From assembly GCA_022316685.1 (NCBI GenBank), contig JAKJHU010000036.1:6242036-6306035 (forward strand): 64,000 bases of DNA, in the 5' to 3' direction. Of the stretch, positions 25,223 to 37,494 are shown piece after piece (the first letter of the stretch is position 1; every line of letters begins with the position of its first letter). Source of the DNA: Progne subis subis. Taxonomy: Eukaryota > Chordata > Aves > Passeriformes > Hirundinidae. The position numbers and the translations under genes are program-made. The notes below the pieces were generated by a model. The model ran no database searches. It had not been told where the DNA came from and saw only the letters and a list, made by a program, of their open reading frames with translations.

Positions 25223-27573
25223 CCCCATCTAATAGGCTTTTATTTATCAAAGGTAATAAAAGGTGGTCAGAAATGTTATTTCCTTGGTAACACTCTGGGG
25301 ACATTCTAAGTTAACATAGTCTCAAGAATTCATGTGGTTTAAGAGAGATTTTTTGGGGCTTGTTGCTCTCCAGAAAGTAATCACATCACAGAATAATGTA
25401 ACCATTATTAAAAATCATAACAGTATGCACAATGATAATGGTAAGACCTACAAGACATGCCCTAACTTTTTCACTAGACAATTCCCACCAAAATGCAATT
25501 TATAACATTAAAGAATCTGACTATCAAGATGGCAGAAATTAGCTTCTCAATAAAAGGAAATTTCCAAATGCCCATTTTAGTATTTCTGTCTGCAGGCACT
25601 CTGTAGGCTGAAGTTATCAGACAATTGCCCAGACATACAACTAACCACCCTCATCTAACTGCACTGCAGAGTTTCACTTCTGATTTACAATGTAAGAAAC
25701 CACTTTGAGCCTATCATAAATAATCCTGTTAGTACAGCAATTTATATTTAATTCTATGGATGAATGTTTTAACTTTTATTTTATATAAATTTCTACATGT
25801 ATTTTTTGTACAGTACACTAGTAAAACATATTGCGGTTCTTGGGTGGTTCTGTTTTATGTCAGAGTGCCCTGCAGCAGTTCCAGGTTAAGTCTCACTAAT
25901 GTAAATCAACATGATTTTTATTTATCATGATGTTTCTTGGCTTTCCTCACAGCAACATTCACTTGAAATTCTTTATTGCTAGTCAGGTTTTCAACTATGA
26001 TTGGGGAAAAAAAAAAACAAAAAACCAAACAAAACAACAACAAACCATAATAACATGAAAAATACCTACAGCATTTACATTTTCTGTAATAAGGAAAAAT
26101 ATCCTATGCAGTACAGTGTTATAACTTAAACTGTGAAACTAAATGTTCTATCACACCCTAAGTTGGAGGCGTTTTTAATATGCTGTGTGTATCCCTGATA
26201 TAATTTATTCTATATTGAAAATGAGAAAATCAAGTCAAATAGCTGCAAAACAAAATTATTTAAATTGTTCTCCTAAAATCTTTATGTATGGAAAGTTTTA
26301 ATTACTTAAAACAAACACTTTATCTGCTTACATAGACTTCTAACTAGACCTTAAGCTGTTTTCAAATAAGGGTTTTTTGTTTTTTTGGTTTTTTTTTTTT
26401 TAAGGTTTGAGAGAATACTTGGATTTTAATAACTATTTTCTTCAAGAATGTCACATGAAAAGTGAGGGGAGGACTTTTGTTTGTGCTTTTAGCAGCAAAA
26501 ATTGACATGGAACGTGTCAACAAAAGGTAGGATGGGGAAATTAGAATGGAGAATGCTCAAATGCAAGTATAGGACTGGGCTCTGAACCCATCTCTTCAGA
26601 AAGTCACTGTGTTGAAGGACTCACCAAATTTTAGACAGGAATTTGATAGCATTGGGATGAGGTTTCCATTCCCCTTCTGAAATTCTGTAATTCAAGACTT
26701 TTTTAAAAAATCAGTGAAGGCAATCCCAAAAAGGACAGTACTTCAAGAGTTTATGACATTTTTCACAGGTTAATAAAATGATATTTTCTTTCTAATTTTC
26801 TATGATACCTGCTAGATTTTCTACTTCATGAGGAAAACAAAACAACAACTTAACACATGAATTTCTCTCTTTAGGTTCCATTCCCAAATATTCTTGGACA
26901 TGAAAAAGCATTTTTTATAAACACATAAACTGGACTTTTAGATAGCACAAATGTCCAGTATTCATCACTAGCCCAATTATGAAAATATTACACTTCTAAA
27001 AAATTATTATTCTATTAACACTTCAAGATGCAAGGTATTTTCTTAAATTAATAGGGGCTATAAAGATCAGTAAAATGGAGATGAAAAATTGACCCAAACC
27101 CAATCTAACTAGATGTAGGTAACTATATGTAACCATGGTAACTAATATGTAGCTATGAGGCTGGGAAAACTCCCATAATGAATATCTTGTCTCCTTTGAG
27201 TCAAAGGCAGGCACAGATCACAGTATTCTTTATGAAAGCTTTTAAAAACTAAGTTTTTATTATCAATAGAATTATTAATAACATGATTGCTAACAAAACA
27301 TATACACATTCAAAAAACATACATATACTTATTTATTCACACAAAATTCATTCACACAGGCATTCATATGGTTGTCTGTCCAGGTATCAGTTTGGACTCT
27401 AGAAGACACAAGGTCAAAGAGTTACTGGCACACCAGTATCTTCTATACAGGTGCTTATAAAGGCCTTCAGAGTTCTGTTCACCATGTGTACTTATAACCC
27501 TACAGACTTCATCTAAATTCAAGCGGTCTCTGACATCTTAGACACAGCCTAAGTTGCACAACCATACAACAAG

Positions 27574-27859
27574 TGTGGCGGAAGCCTCTTTGTCTCCCAA
27601 GACTATTCAATCCTGCAGAATCAGCAGCTCTTCTGATCTTGCAAATCCTGTGGAAACCTTCTGAGAGAAAACTGCTTTCTCAGCACACATTTTTCTTCAC
27701 TTTGGTTTTCTGGGCATTGGCAACAATTTCTCTCTCCAAAGCTATGGAAATGCCACTTATGCAAAGCACATAAAAGAGAGATATTTATGACTATTAAAGA
27801 CAATAAATGGAGGAATATACAGTTATAGACAAAATATGTTCCCCTGAAATTCTGCCACA
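27574..27859 (+). mobile_element. Small element with inverted termini (uncertain)
   Basis: A 286-bp segment starts TGTGGCGGAA and ends TTCTGCCACA, giving 10-bp inverted termini with one mismatch (11 bp if the flanking G/C is counted). An AATAAA lies at about 27801-27806, roughly 55 bp before the end, as in a compact LTR. The TGTGG/CCACA ends resemble families A and D. No target duplication is visible (AACAAG before, CTTTCA after), so this may be a decayed LTR, a small DNA element or chance. Confidence 0.3.
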
Positions 27860-30800
27860 CTTTCAGAGCACTTATTAATTTTGTTGTATAAATGCCTTGT
27901 TTATATAAGAAATCCGAAATACTGTTTCCTAACTGAGATCCTCAGTCACATTTCCATAGTTGGATTGGATGGACCCCCAGGTAGTTCACAAAAAAAAATT
28001 ATATGAGGTCTAATCTTCCTGGGATCAAAACTTTGTTTCTTCTTGTCTTGGTTGAAGACAATTTAAGAGGTAAACACCATAAAATGAGTTTCCTCATGTT
28101 ATAGTTTTAACCAACCGCTTTCCACCATTAAGGAGAAATGAATACAAGTATTTTTTTGAAAATATTTTGTGTTGAGGCCTTCATAAAGTATTAGATAACA
28201 ATTTTTTTAGAAATAATATACTCCTATGAATGATTTGTCCATAGCAAAGATTTTTGTACATTCTTATGTACATAGGAGGTATCTGATATGACTCAGAGTT
28301 TCAGATAAATAAGATGGATAAAAATTGTCCAATTTTCAGTGTTTTTACCCTTCAAACCAGCTAGGACACTTCATCAATAAGTCAAACATCTAAAGCTCCA
28401 ACTGCAATGTAGTATTAAGATATCTGCCTAACTTGAGGCAGAAAGAAATAGTTTAGTTGAATGTGTTGCATTACTTTCCTTCTTAGATGTAGGTATGTGC
28501 TTAAATATGTTGCTGACTTGAAATCCAAGTCAATATCTGGTTCACTCAGATCAGTAAGTCATTTAGCAGCCTTAAAATAGAGCTTGCCACAGATCCAGAT
28601 GATCTAGACTGAGTGGCTGAAGTCAGGGCCAGAAGATGAAGTTACTAAATAATAACTAATTAATCAGCTGTCTTCCACTGGGGACCAAAATGCTAATTGA
28701 AGCAGAACTAATACAAGATTGAGATAAAATAACCCTGGAGTTAGACAGATCAATCACTGAGACAAAATTATTTTAAACAGGATCTGTCTCTCATCCACCT
28801 AGGAAAGCTTCTTGTTATTAATTATTTATTGAACAATCCCTCCCTTTAGAAGTTATGTGTCCAACCACCATGGAGTATAACATAACTTCAAGAGAGCTAA
28901 TATCTGCTCATTCAGAATTCAAAGCACCTCATCAAATAGTTATATCAACAGCATCATGATGAAAAGGATTTTAATAACTAAAAATCCTTTAGGGAATTTG
29001 AGAAGCTTCTTCAGCATACAAGGACAGACGCAACTGCGAGCAATTTAAAATTATATGTTATATTGTGTTTGATTGTGTTTACGACGGCCATATTACAACT
29101 GTAGCAACTAAATTATTACATACAGTTGTGTAAAGATGATTTTAATATTTCTATTTAAATGTTTCTTGATTTTTAAAACATTCATTTAGCTGTTGAGAGG
29201 GGATGTAAGAATCTCTTCTGAAAACTATAGCGTACCACTCAAGAGAGATTTTGTCCATTCATTGGCAGAAGTAAGCTGGGTAGCAGTGTCTGGAATTCTC
29301 AATCTTCTTACTCAAATATAATGAAAGAAATGACACAGAAAACAAATTTTGACATTTCTCAAGACACATGGTGGCATGAAAGGCACAAAGAGAGTTTTCA
29401 TACCCTGCCCACCATTGTCAAATATTATACAACCAGAGACCAATTTAAGAATCAAAAAGGACATTCACTAATAAATAATAAAATATCGAGGAAGCCAGTG
29501 AGGATACTTCCAAATATTTCCAGATCTTGTTCATGAAAGATAGCGACAACCTAAGTAAAAATTTAAAATACTACAATCAATCAGCTAATGAAATAAAAAG
29601 CAAAACAGATTCCCCAACTTAGATGCAATTTCTTTTTTAATTCAATCCCCAAAATATTGTCACAAATTTTACAAATTAATGTGTTTTATCCTGTACTGAA
29701 CACAGGAAAAGACAGGAAAAAAATTATTTCATTGCATAGAACCTAATAGTTACCAGTTGTGGATATCTTTGAACTTATGGTCATTTTAGTGCAACCACAA
29801 TTTCATTCTGAAAACAACTTAAAAAATAATTTTTTTAGATTTTAGTCATACTGTCCTGGAGAAAGTGAATGGAAAAAGATATATAGCACAATCAAACTGA
29901 AGTAAAAATACAAATTGCTTACTAACAAATGTCCTCTCCAGTAAGCCAATGTTCTTAAAAATGAATCAGCTGAAAAATATCAGAAATATTGTAGTTTATT
30001 CTCTCTTATCAAACGCCAATGCCGGCTGTACATACATAATCTTGTTTTGAACCTAAATTTATGTTCAGCTTCTTTCTTTGCATGTATAAGCTCTGGTTAT
30101 AAGTTCATGTTAGAACATACCTTTCAGATGACTTCAACTTATTTACATTTCCTGAGATGAATGAGAAAGATACTTCTGGGTTTCTGATCAGCTACACTCA
30201 CAGGTAAATTGGAATAAGTTGGAAACAGAAAGATTATATGCAATTTCAGATCAAATTAATGTGGGGTTTTTTTCAGTTGTCCTAGGATACAATACATTCC
30301 TAATGGCAGAATTTTAGGGGTACTCTAAATCAGAAATAAAAAAAGTCTATAATAATACATATATCCGCATGTGCTATAAAGTCCATGGGTAGAATAAAGG
30401 CAGACTAAAGAAATATCACTTCAAGCCAAATATAAGCTGATCTAACTCCTAATTACTGCAAAATATGTGATCCTAATCCCTCTCTCTTCTGCCTAATGTA
30501 TTCTTCTGCCTTCAGCACCAGTAAAGAGTAAAAATAAGAGAATAAATTAATGTGTAACTATAAGGGGAAGTCTTGTTTTCACACAGATTGCAAAATGAGA
30601 AAATATGAATATCTATTTTACAACACAAATGTATTTTCTATACTAGAAATATAGCACCAAAAGTTAATTCAGTCATTATTATTAAGGGAAATAGTGAGTG
30701 ATTACTACCACTAAAAGTAGGTGTCACAGACAGCTGTATTTTATATATGGTGGGTTTTTTTATATGGGTATTAAGGCCAAAGTATGTTTGACTTTTTTTC

Positions 30801-31510
30801 CCCTCATTCACAAATAGGCCGTGCAATAAGCCTCCAATTGCTTGCTGTCTGTATGGTAGGAGAACAAAGTAGCTTTTAGGCATTATAGTCCAGCTGAATT
30901 TATCCATCAAAAGGACCAAATAAATGTAGAGTTCAATGAAGATAATTCAAATCTGCCTAAAAGTGATAACTAGTTGTGATTGATGTAGTGGAAAAAGGAG
31001 TTACAACAGTAGCAAATAAGGAAGGGGTAAGGTCAAAGACTGTGGTACAAAGGTACTCCTATTTTTAATACATATAGATTAATTAGATTTAGTGTTTTTA
31101 AATAATGCAGACCACATTTAGGTTTTGTTTGTTTGTTGTTGTTGTTTTTTTTTGTTTGTTTGTTTTTTGTTTTATTTCCAAAAGCATGGAAGTGAAACAT
31201 GCATGCTGGCTTGCAAATAGATGACTCAGACTATTGAAAATGCAGCCTTGAGCAATGATGTCTTTCTGCTGTAATGGTAAAATGTTTATTGGATTCATGT
31301 GAAGTGCCTACACATCAACATCTGTGATCCTGGATTATAAAAACCTAAACCAGCAACTGCAGGAAATATAATGATCTGAATACAGGCAAACACGTCATTG
31401 TTTCATCTACATACTTTCCATTTACTACTTAATCTATGTATCCTCCATGTTCCATAGAACAGTGATAGCCAGTCTAAAGTGTGTATAAAGAAGAAATATC
31501 CAGAGAAGAA
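27860..31510. other. Unique AT-rich DNA
   Basis: No gene or element was recognised. A T/G-only tract lies at about 31122-31178. The short frames at 29321-29536 and 30638-30919 have no recognisable motif. Confidence 0.6.
31122..31178. repeat. T/G-only low-complexity tract
   Basis: T runs broken by G (GTTTGTTTGTTGTTGTTG, T9, then GTTTGTTTG). It is the reverse-strand equivalent of the A/C tracts. Confidence 0.85.
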
Positions 31511-31672
31511 TAGAATCATAGAACTATTTAGGTCAGAAAAGACCTTTGAATCCAACCATTAACTGTCAAGTCCACTACTTAACTATGTCCTTTTTTGTCA
31601 CATTTACCTGTCAATTAAACATGTGATGGTATCTCAACCACTTTCTTGAGAATCCTGTTCCAATGGCTGAAG
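31511..31672 (-). mobile_element. CR1 LINE 3' end fragment
   Basis: The plus strand reads AATAGAATCATAGAACTATT, then GTCAGAAAAGACCTTTGAAT and CCAACCATTAACTG, then AACTATGTCC and CCTGTTCCAATGGCTGA. This is the reverse complement of the common avian CR1 3' end, with the octamer tail preserved. It is 5'-truncated to about 160 bp. Confidence 0.9.
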
Positions 31673-32065
31673 AAGAAAATAAGAGGAAAACACCTAATAG
31701 TTATTTCAAAGAATAATATACTGCTATTCTAAGCCATTATGTATTTTTGTAACTAAAATGACACTTCAAAGCTAATGGATAGAAGGACTTAGATGTATAT
31801 AACACCAAAATGTTGCAACTTTATAGTTTCTCCTCGCAGTTGCTATGATACTTTAGATACCTAAGTTTCTGATAGTGCTGATTTGCAGTTTTAATGAGGC
31901 AATTTTAGCCTCATGAATGGTGCCATGTGGTTTAATGGTCTTTCTTAAAATCATTGTAAGAATGAAAACTATACAGCTATGTTTTCCCCTCCTGCCTTTA
32001 GTTATGGTGGAGGTGGATGGATCCAGTCACACCCATCCTTACAATATTGGTACCAAAAATTTGGT

Positions 32066-32183
32066 AAAACAAACAAACAAACAACAACAACAACAAAACC
32101 AAATAAAAAAACACACAAAAAAAACCCCAAGAAAAAAAACCCCAAAAAACAAAACAAAACAACAAAAACAAAAACCCACAAGA
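32066..32183. repeat. A/C-only low-complexity tract
   Basis: About 118 bases of A with C interruptions (AACAAACAAACAAACAACAA, then A-rich stretches with CCC/CCCC), nearly free of G and T. Confidence 0.88.
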
Positions 32184-34639
32184 AACCTTGAACACCAACA
32201 CAGCATTAAGAAGCAGGCACTCTGTATTTGGCCAGATTTTTGAGGGGCTATCTCCTCCAAAAACTGTGTATGCTGAGTACAAGAAAGTTTCTGTTTACAT
32301 ACTGTGTTTTACAAACATACTCATTGATTGTCCCAGAATAAACCTACATATGATAATTATTTCCCCAAAATCATTAACTAATTTTCCCTCTCCTTTATGC
32401 ATACATTCTTCTGTCCTAGGGGTCTCTTTGGTGGTCCCTAGTGGTTGGGGACCCCAAAATTATAGCTGACTGACTGACTCAGACCTCATAAAGTTGGCAG
32501 AAAATTGGAGCTGGTTGCCTTCGAGTTCTCCTTACATAATGGACATTGTGCAGTTCCGTGGGCCAGTGGGTTTTGAAGGATAAGAATTTTGTTAGTTCAG
32601 CGGGTGTAGACAATTTTTCATCTGATAATGCTATTAAAAGCCCTTGTCCAAGGTGCTCCTAGCAGATATTTCACTTTCAGTACAGTGTCTACAGCTTACA
32701 AGACCATGCCTTGACTCATACGAACTCAGTACATGACCACATACTTGATTACATTTTTATGCACTTGTCAAAATCTCTTCAATTAAAACCAATCTGGGAC
32801 ATTAAAAACTTAGGCTTGCATACTCATTTTATCTGCTTCATAGTTGTGGTGTCTTACAGCTGAGTGAAGGAAGAAATTTCCAGTTGACCTGGATTTGGAT
32901 GCTTGGGAATGAAAAGTAGAACATATGCTTAATCTGCTCCTTTTAATTTTCTACTCTTTAACTGAGGCAGCCAACAGGTTTGTGAAATCCTCTTTTAGGT
33001 AGCTATCTATCTCCTTGTTGGCAACTTGTCACTAATTCTCAGCCGTTAACTAACTACACTGTCAAAAAATACAGTTGAATACTATGGGCTACAGTATGTG
33101 AGCAAACTGTACTTCCCTGGTACTTTCCGCTTTATATAGGTGATTATAACTGGAAGGAAATCTTAACTACCATACTATGTATATCAAAAGTTTTGTTTCT
33201 ATTACTGATTATCTTGCAACAGACGCAGAAAAAAAAAAAAAAAATCCAAAGAAGTTGCAAAATAATTAGTTGATACAGAAAATGCAGACAAAATACCCTA
33301 AACCCCAAAGGTTATATGCATCATAAATATAAAAATCTAATTTTGTGTCTATCACAGAAACAGTGAATCTTTAAGACAAATTTTAATAAGGAAAGAGCAT
33401 ATAGATAAGCACTTTTTACTCAGGCTTTTTTCTGCAGTCTTGCCTCTGAGATGTTTTTCTCAACAATCTTAAACCCTTTACAGCACTGCCTTCATTCACT
33501 TTTGCTTCCAACTCTTTTCTTCTATCTGTGAATATGCAGAAATACTGTTGCCTATCTATTTAATAATAAATTATGAACTGAATTCAAAATCCAAACACTG
33601 AAAAATTTTAATCAACCACTTCCAAACAGACAACTGAAGATGAATATGATTTGTAAATTACTTTAGAAAAACAAATGCAACAATACTGAAATTGGCTGTC
33701 AGTGGCTTTCAGATTAGTTATTATAAATTACTTACTTCCTAGTCCAAAGCAACGGCATCCCCATATCCAATTTATGAACCACACCTGAGTCTTGCTCAGG
33801 GTCCTGAGTTAGTTATCTCTGCTAAGAAGTGAATTAGGGAGTAATATACATTTTTTTTCCTTCAAAAATAAGAAATAATGGGGCACTGGTGGAGAATATA
33901 TGGCTAAACTTCCTGCAGGAACAGAAAATAGAGCAATGATGTTGCTTATGCAACTGCAGATTTTGCTACTGTAAATAAAAGGTCATTTGTTTTCCTATAG
34001 CCTTTGTAAAGACTAGCAGGAAAATAATGTGATATCTATGGAGATCTCTTCTTGTATTCCCTCTGAATTATTTTTCCCTTAATATTCCATCTTATGGAGG
34101 TCAGTTAACATCAATGTTATTGTCATGAATTATGCTACTGTGCATGGATTCATACATGTCCTTATCAACATTAAATTTTATCTTCCTATTATTTAAATTC
34201 CAATTTTGCCCTAGTAAATTAAACAGCAAGTTTCTTCCCTAATGTGACTTCACATGTAGAAAAGACAAGCAGGTCCTGAGTCATGAAGATCTACAAGCTG
34301 GTTTTGAGAGGATCTTACTGTTCTACTTAGTCCTTCTCACCTTGCAAGGGTTCTTAGATTAATTGCTTAATTGTGCAGAGGCCATAGTAGGATAATTTTA
34401 TGCTAGCTGTTCACAGACTTTTAGAAAGGGCAATTAATCCAGGAAAGCACTAGATATTCTGTTAATTGTAGGTATCTGTTGAACTGACTTGTTATAGTAT
34501 TTGGGTTTTTTCCTGTAATGCCAATTTCATGTCAATGTATGTGGTTAAAAACAATATGGTAAAACTCCAGTTAAGGAAATGTAAGACATTGTGCTATTCT
34601 TAAAATGAAAGGGAAAACAACATTAAAAAAGAAAAACTG

Positions 34640-34742
34640 AAAACCAACCAACCAACCAACCAAACAACCTGCCCCAAAAAACCCCACCCCCCCAAATAAA
34701 ACCACAAAAAACCAAAAACAAGCAACTAAACAAAAACCAACA
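34640..34742. repeat. A/C-only low-complexity tract with (CCAA)n
   Basis: It starts as (CCAA)n, passes through a C7 run, and continues as A with C interruptions. G and T are rare. Confidence 0.85.
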
Positions 34743-35276
34743 AAAGCTCTCCCTGCAATAATTCCTTCTAGTAGTATTTTAGAGGTGCTTAGTACTAAAT
34801 GCTGAAACTACTTAAAAAGACCAAAACATCAACTCATTACTCACTTCCAGTTGTTTTATGTACTTTATATCACCCACCAGAATGAAAGATAAAAGTGTTA
34901 TATCTCTGAAAAGGATTAGATCACACAGACACCAAGATGTCTTTAAACACATATGTCATGGTGGTAGATAGAACTCCTTACAGAAAATGACTCATGTTCT
35001 GTGTCTCGTTCTGTTCCCGCACCGGGCGGGAGCTGACCTCCGGCTAGCTCGGGTCAACACAGCCACAGATGTTTCCAGTTCGGATGGACACGCAGTCTAT
35101 TTATCTGCTGGGTCAGCTTCTCGGCAGCAGCTAGACTCAATAGTGTCATGACAGCAACGGCAGCAGTAGAGAAAAGGCTGGCTCTCAGCTTAGCAGGTTA
35201 AAAGATGTTTATTCAGGCCCAGCTGCGGGAAGTCCACAGCTGGTCCAAACCTCAGGCCACAGGGGCCAGCAAGCAA

Positions 35277-35296
35277 GAGAGAGAGAGAGAGAGAGA
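35277..35296. repeat. (GA)n microsatellite in LTR
   Basis: About ten GA units between the TATA box and polyadenylation signal of the family A LTR. Confidence 0.85.
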
Positions 35297-35344
35297 ATCT
35301 CCTTCCTCCACCTTATAAGTGGGGAGGGGTTTGGGGAGGGGTTC

Positions 35345-35358
35345 GGGGGGGGGGGGGG
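35345..35358. repeat. Poly(G) run, 14 bases, in LTR
   Basis: G homopolymer in the plus strand (C on the LTR sense strand), upstream of the LTR TATA box in element sense. Confidence 0.9.
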
Positions 35359-35722
35359 TGGTTTACAACAAGACAACAAATCAGGGTATTCAGGGCACAC
35401 AAGGTGTGCCCACCCCCAAGCCTCGGACCACTAAAATCCAGAGCTAAAGGAAATCCCCCCAGGGGACCTATCACCTGAAGCCCTCTCCCTGAGATTTCAC
35501 AATCTGGGAGGGATCCCGGAGTGATAGACAGGCTGCCCTAGAGGGGGGGGGAGGTGGGAGAGGGGATGTTCCAGGTCAGGTGAGGAGTGGGAAGACTGAC
35601 ACAAAACACCTTATTATACAGAACACACAAAAGGGTTACAGAACTGGGATACAGTGAAATGAACCATAACATAAACTTCTTATAAAAACCTAATAAACAC
35701 TTCTTGAACCACCACAATGTTC

Positions 35723-36846
35723 CAAGAATGCTAGCTTCTACTTTGCACACTGCATCTAAAGTAAAGCAGGACTCCTAAAGTAAGCAGGACTTGTCTCATA
35801 TTTTCTTACAGGTCCACAAGCAGTGCATCATCAAGAAAGAGGGGGAGGAAAGAAAAGAGGTAGGGTGAGAAACAGGAAGACTAGGAAGAGAAAGATCTAT
35901 ATAAATACTAAAAAATCACATGATTCGGGAAGATCACTTGATCCAGGGCAAGTGGTCTTTGTTTTTCAAACTACATAAAAGATTTTTTAGCTTCTGTTCA
36001 ATATAATATAGTCAAGGAAAAAAAAAAAAAAAAAATCTAAACTGGATAAAATGAGAGATATATATACCATACACACTCTTACAAGTTAGAAATATAACAG
36101 AAATGAAAGCTTTTTCCAAAAGACAAGGAAGAGGCCTGAATTATAGGGAAAATGACTCTTGCATATTTAATATAAGGTATTTTTTAAAAAACATTAAAAT
36201 TGTGCACAGACACATGCTAACTTACTTTAACAGATGTATGCTAGTTTCCAGTCTTAATGATCCTTTTTGCATTTCTGTGAAAGAGTGCCTGCAAGGCCGT
36301 TGATAATGGATATGTCATACCTGTCTGTATGTCTAATGACGTGCTCTAGCCTTATAATATTTCACAGCTATGCAACAAAATTATGTCCCTTTTAGCCAGT
36401 CATAATTTTGACAAGGCACTGCATTTGAACACACAATTTCTTTCTAATTATGGTTTCTTACCTTAGCATATTTGGAATACTTTAATGTTGTACTGCCTAT
36501 TTAACATTTTAGATTACATGTAATAATATCTAAAGATTAAGGATCTTCAGAGTCCAAAGAGAAATTTCTATCTTTCACGCCACTGAATTTTGTCTCTAAG
36601 AAAGTGTGAAGAAAAAAAAAAAAAAGAAGAAAAAAAAAAAAAAATAGTAATAGTAAAGAGTGAAATAGTTAACAAAAAAATGAAGAAAAAAAGCTTGGAT
36701 AGTGAGTGAACAATAATCAATCATAATAGCCCAAGGTTCTCTTGCTATCAAACACACTATCACTATGTCACTATTTTTACCTACATTTTATACACTACAG
36801 AATAAGAGAAAATATAAAAAGTCCTGACAGTACACTAATTGATTAA
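35723..36846. other. Unique AT-rich DNA
   Basis: No gene was found. An A run lies at 36018-36035 and an A-rich/GA tract at about 36612-36645. Confidence 0.6.
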
Positions 36847-36852
36847 ATAATC

Positions 36853-37488
36853 TGTTGTATTCTGTTAAAATGGTTTATTCTGGTTTCCCCTGTGTTTCAT
36901 GTTAATGGATTGTCCCAGATTTTGTATATTCCCCTCTGTTCCCTATATGGTACTTTTGTCCCAGTACCTTTCCTGTCAATTACCCAAACCCTGCCTACCC
37001 TCCTTGTCCATTATTATAAACCCTACCCCTTTATCCAGAATACTCTGAGTCTATCATATGGCTCCTTCGAAGCCCCAGTGGGCTAGGTAATACAATCCCC
37101 CCTACATTGTGATCCAATTGATTTCCCTCCTTGTAATCTCCTCCCTCGGCTCCTTGCCAGTTGTGTCGGATTGGTTGAATGCTTGTATCCTCCCCTACCA
37201 CCACCCCCTCCCCTCAGTTTATAACCTGGTGCACACTAGTGCTCCTTGACTTTTTCCTGTGGATCCCTTCACCAATAAGCCCCGTGGATTTATCCCAGAG
37301 AAAAGGTCTCCTCTAATCCTTTATCCCGGTCCTAGTTGACAACGCCAAGAGCTGCAGGAGTTTGCCTCTGCTCCAGCAGGTTCTGTGCTTCCTTAGGCTC
37401 TGCTGCAGGAACACAGTTCCCCACTCCTGTGACAGCTCTGAGGTGCTGAGCTAGCCCATCTGCCCCGTAGGGCAAAGGTGCTGCCACA
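36853..37488 (+). mobile_element. Solo LTR, family C, with 6-bp TSD
   Basis: A 636-bp, C- and T-rich LTR begins TGTTGTATTCTG and ends GGTGCTGCCACA. A perfect 6-bp duplication ATAATC lies at 36847-36852 and 37489-37494. A TATA-like TTTATAA is at about 37218-37224, and a non-canonical AATAAG at about 37274 may act as the polyadenylation signal. The downstream GC-rich part is U5-like. It shares long matching stretches with 50760-51423 on the same strand, but the duplications differ, so the two are separate insertions. The duplication size fits ERV2-like elements. Confidence 0.93.
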
Positions 37489-37494
37489 ATAATC

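Larger units (their letters stand above)
21960..27573. other. Mostly unique DNA, no gene recognised
   Basis: A candidate conserved block is at 22080-22440 (listed separately). Simple repeats are an A run at 23302-23319, a T run at 25201-25222, and A/C or T/G tracts at about 26006-26043 and 26370-26402. The segment 24770-24960 is G-rich but unassigned. None of the short frames carries a recognised motif. Confidence 0.55.
31673..34993. other. Unique DNA with two A/C-only tracts
   Basis: No gene was found. A/C tracts lie at about 32066-32183 and 34640-34742, and an A run at about 33229-33244. The overlapping frames between 31917 and 32282 on both strands are low-complexity products (Lys/Gln/Thr on one strand, Phe/Cys/Val on the other). 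Confidence 0.6.
35000..35716 (-). mobile_element. Solo LTR, family A, with 6-bp TSD
   Basis: A 717-bp LTR on the minus strand. On the plus strand it starts TGTGTCTCG and ends GAACCACCACA. A perfect 6-bp duplication ATGTTC lies at 34994-34999 and 35717-35722. On the minus strand the TATA box (CTTATAAG) is at about 35312-35319 and AATAAA at 35208-35213. Between them is a (GA)n run at about 35277-35296, and beyond the TATA box is a 14-base G run at 35345-35358. It is the same family as 19799-20482 and 40601-41239. Frames at 35209-35400 and 35538-35750 are artefacts of the LTR. Confidence 0.94.
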
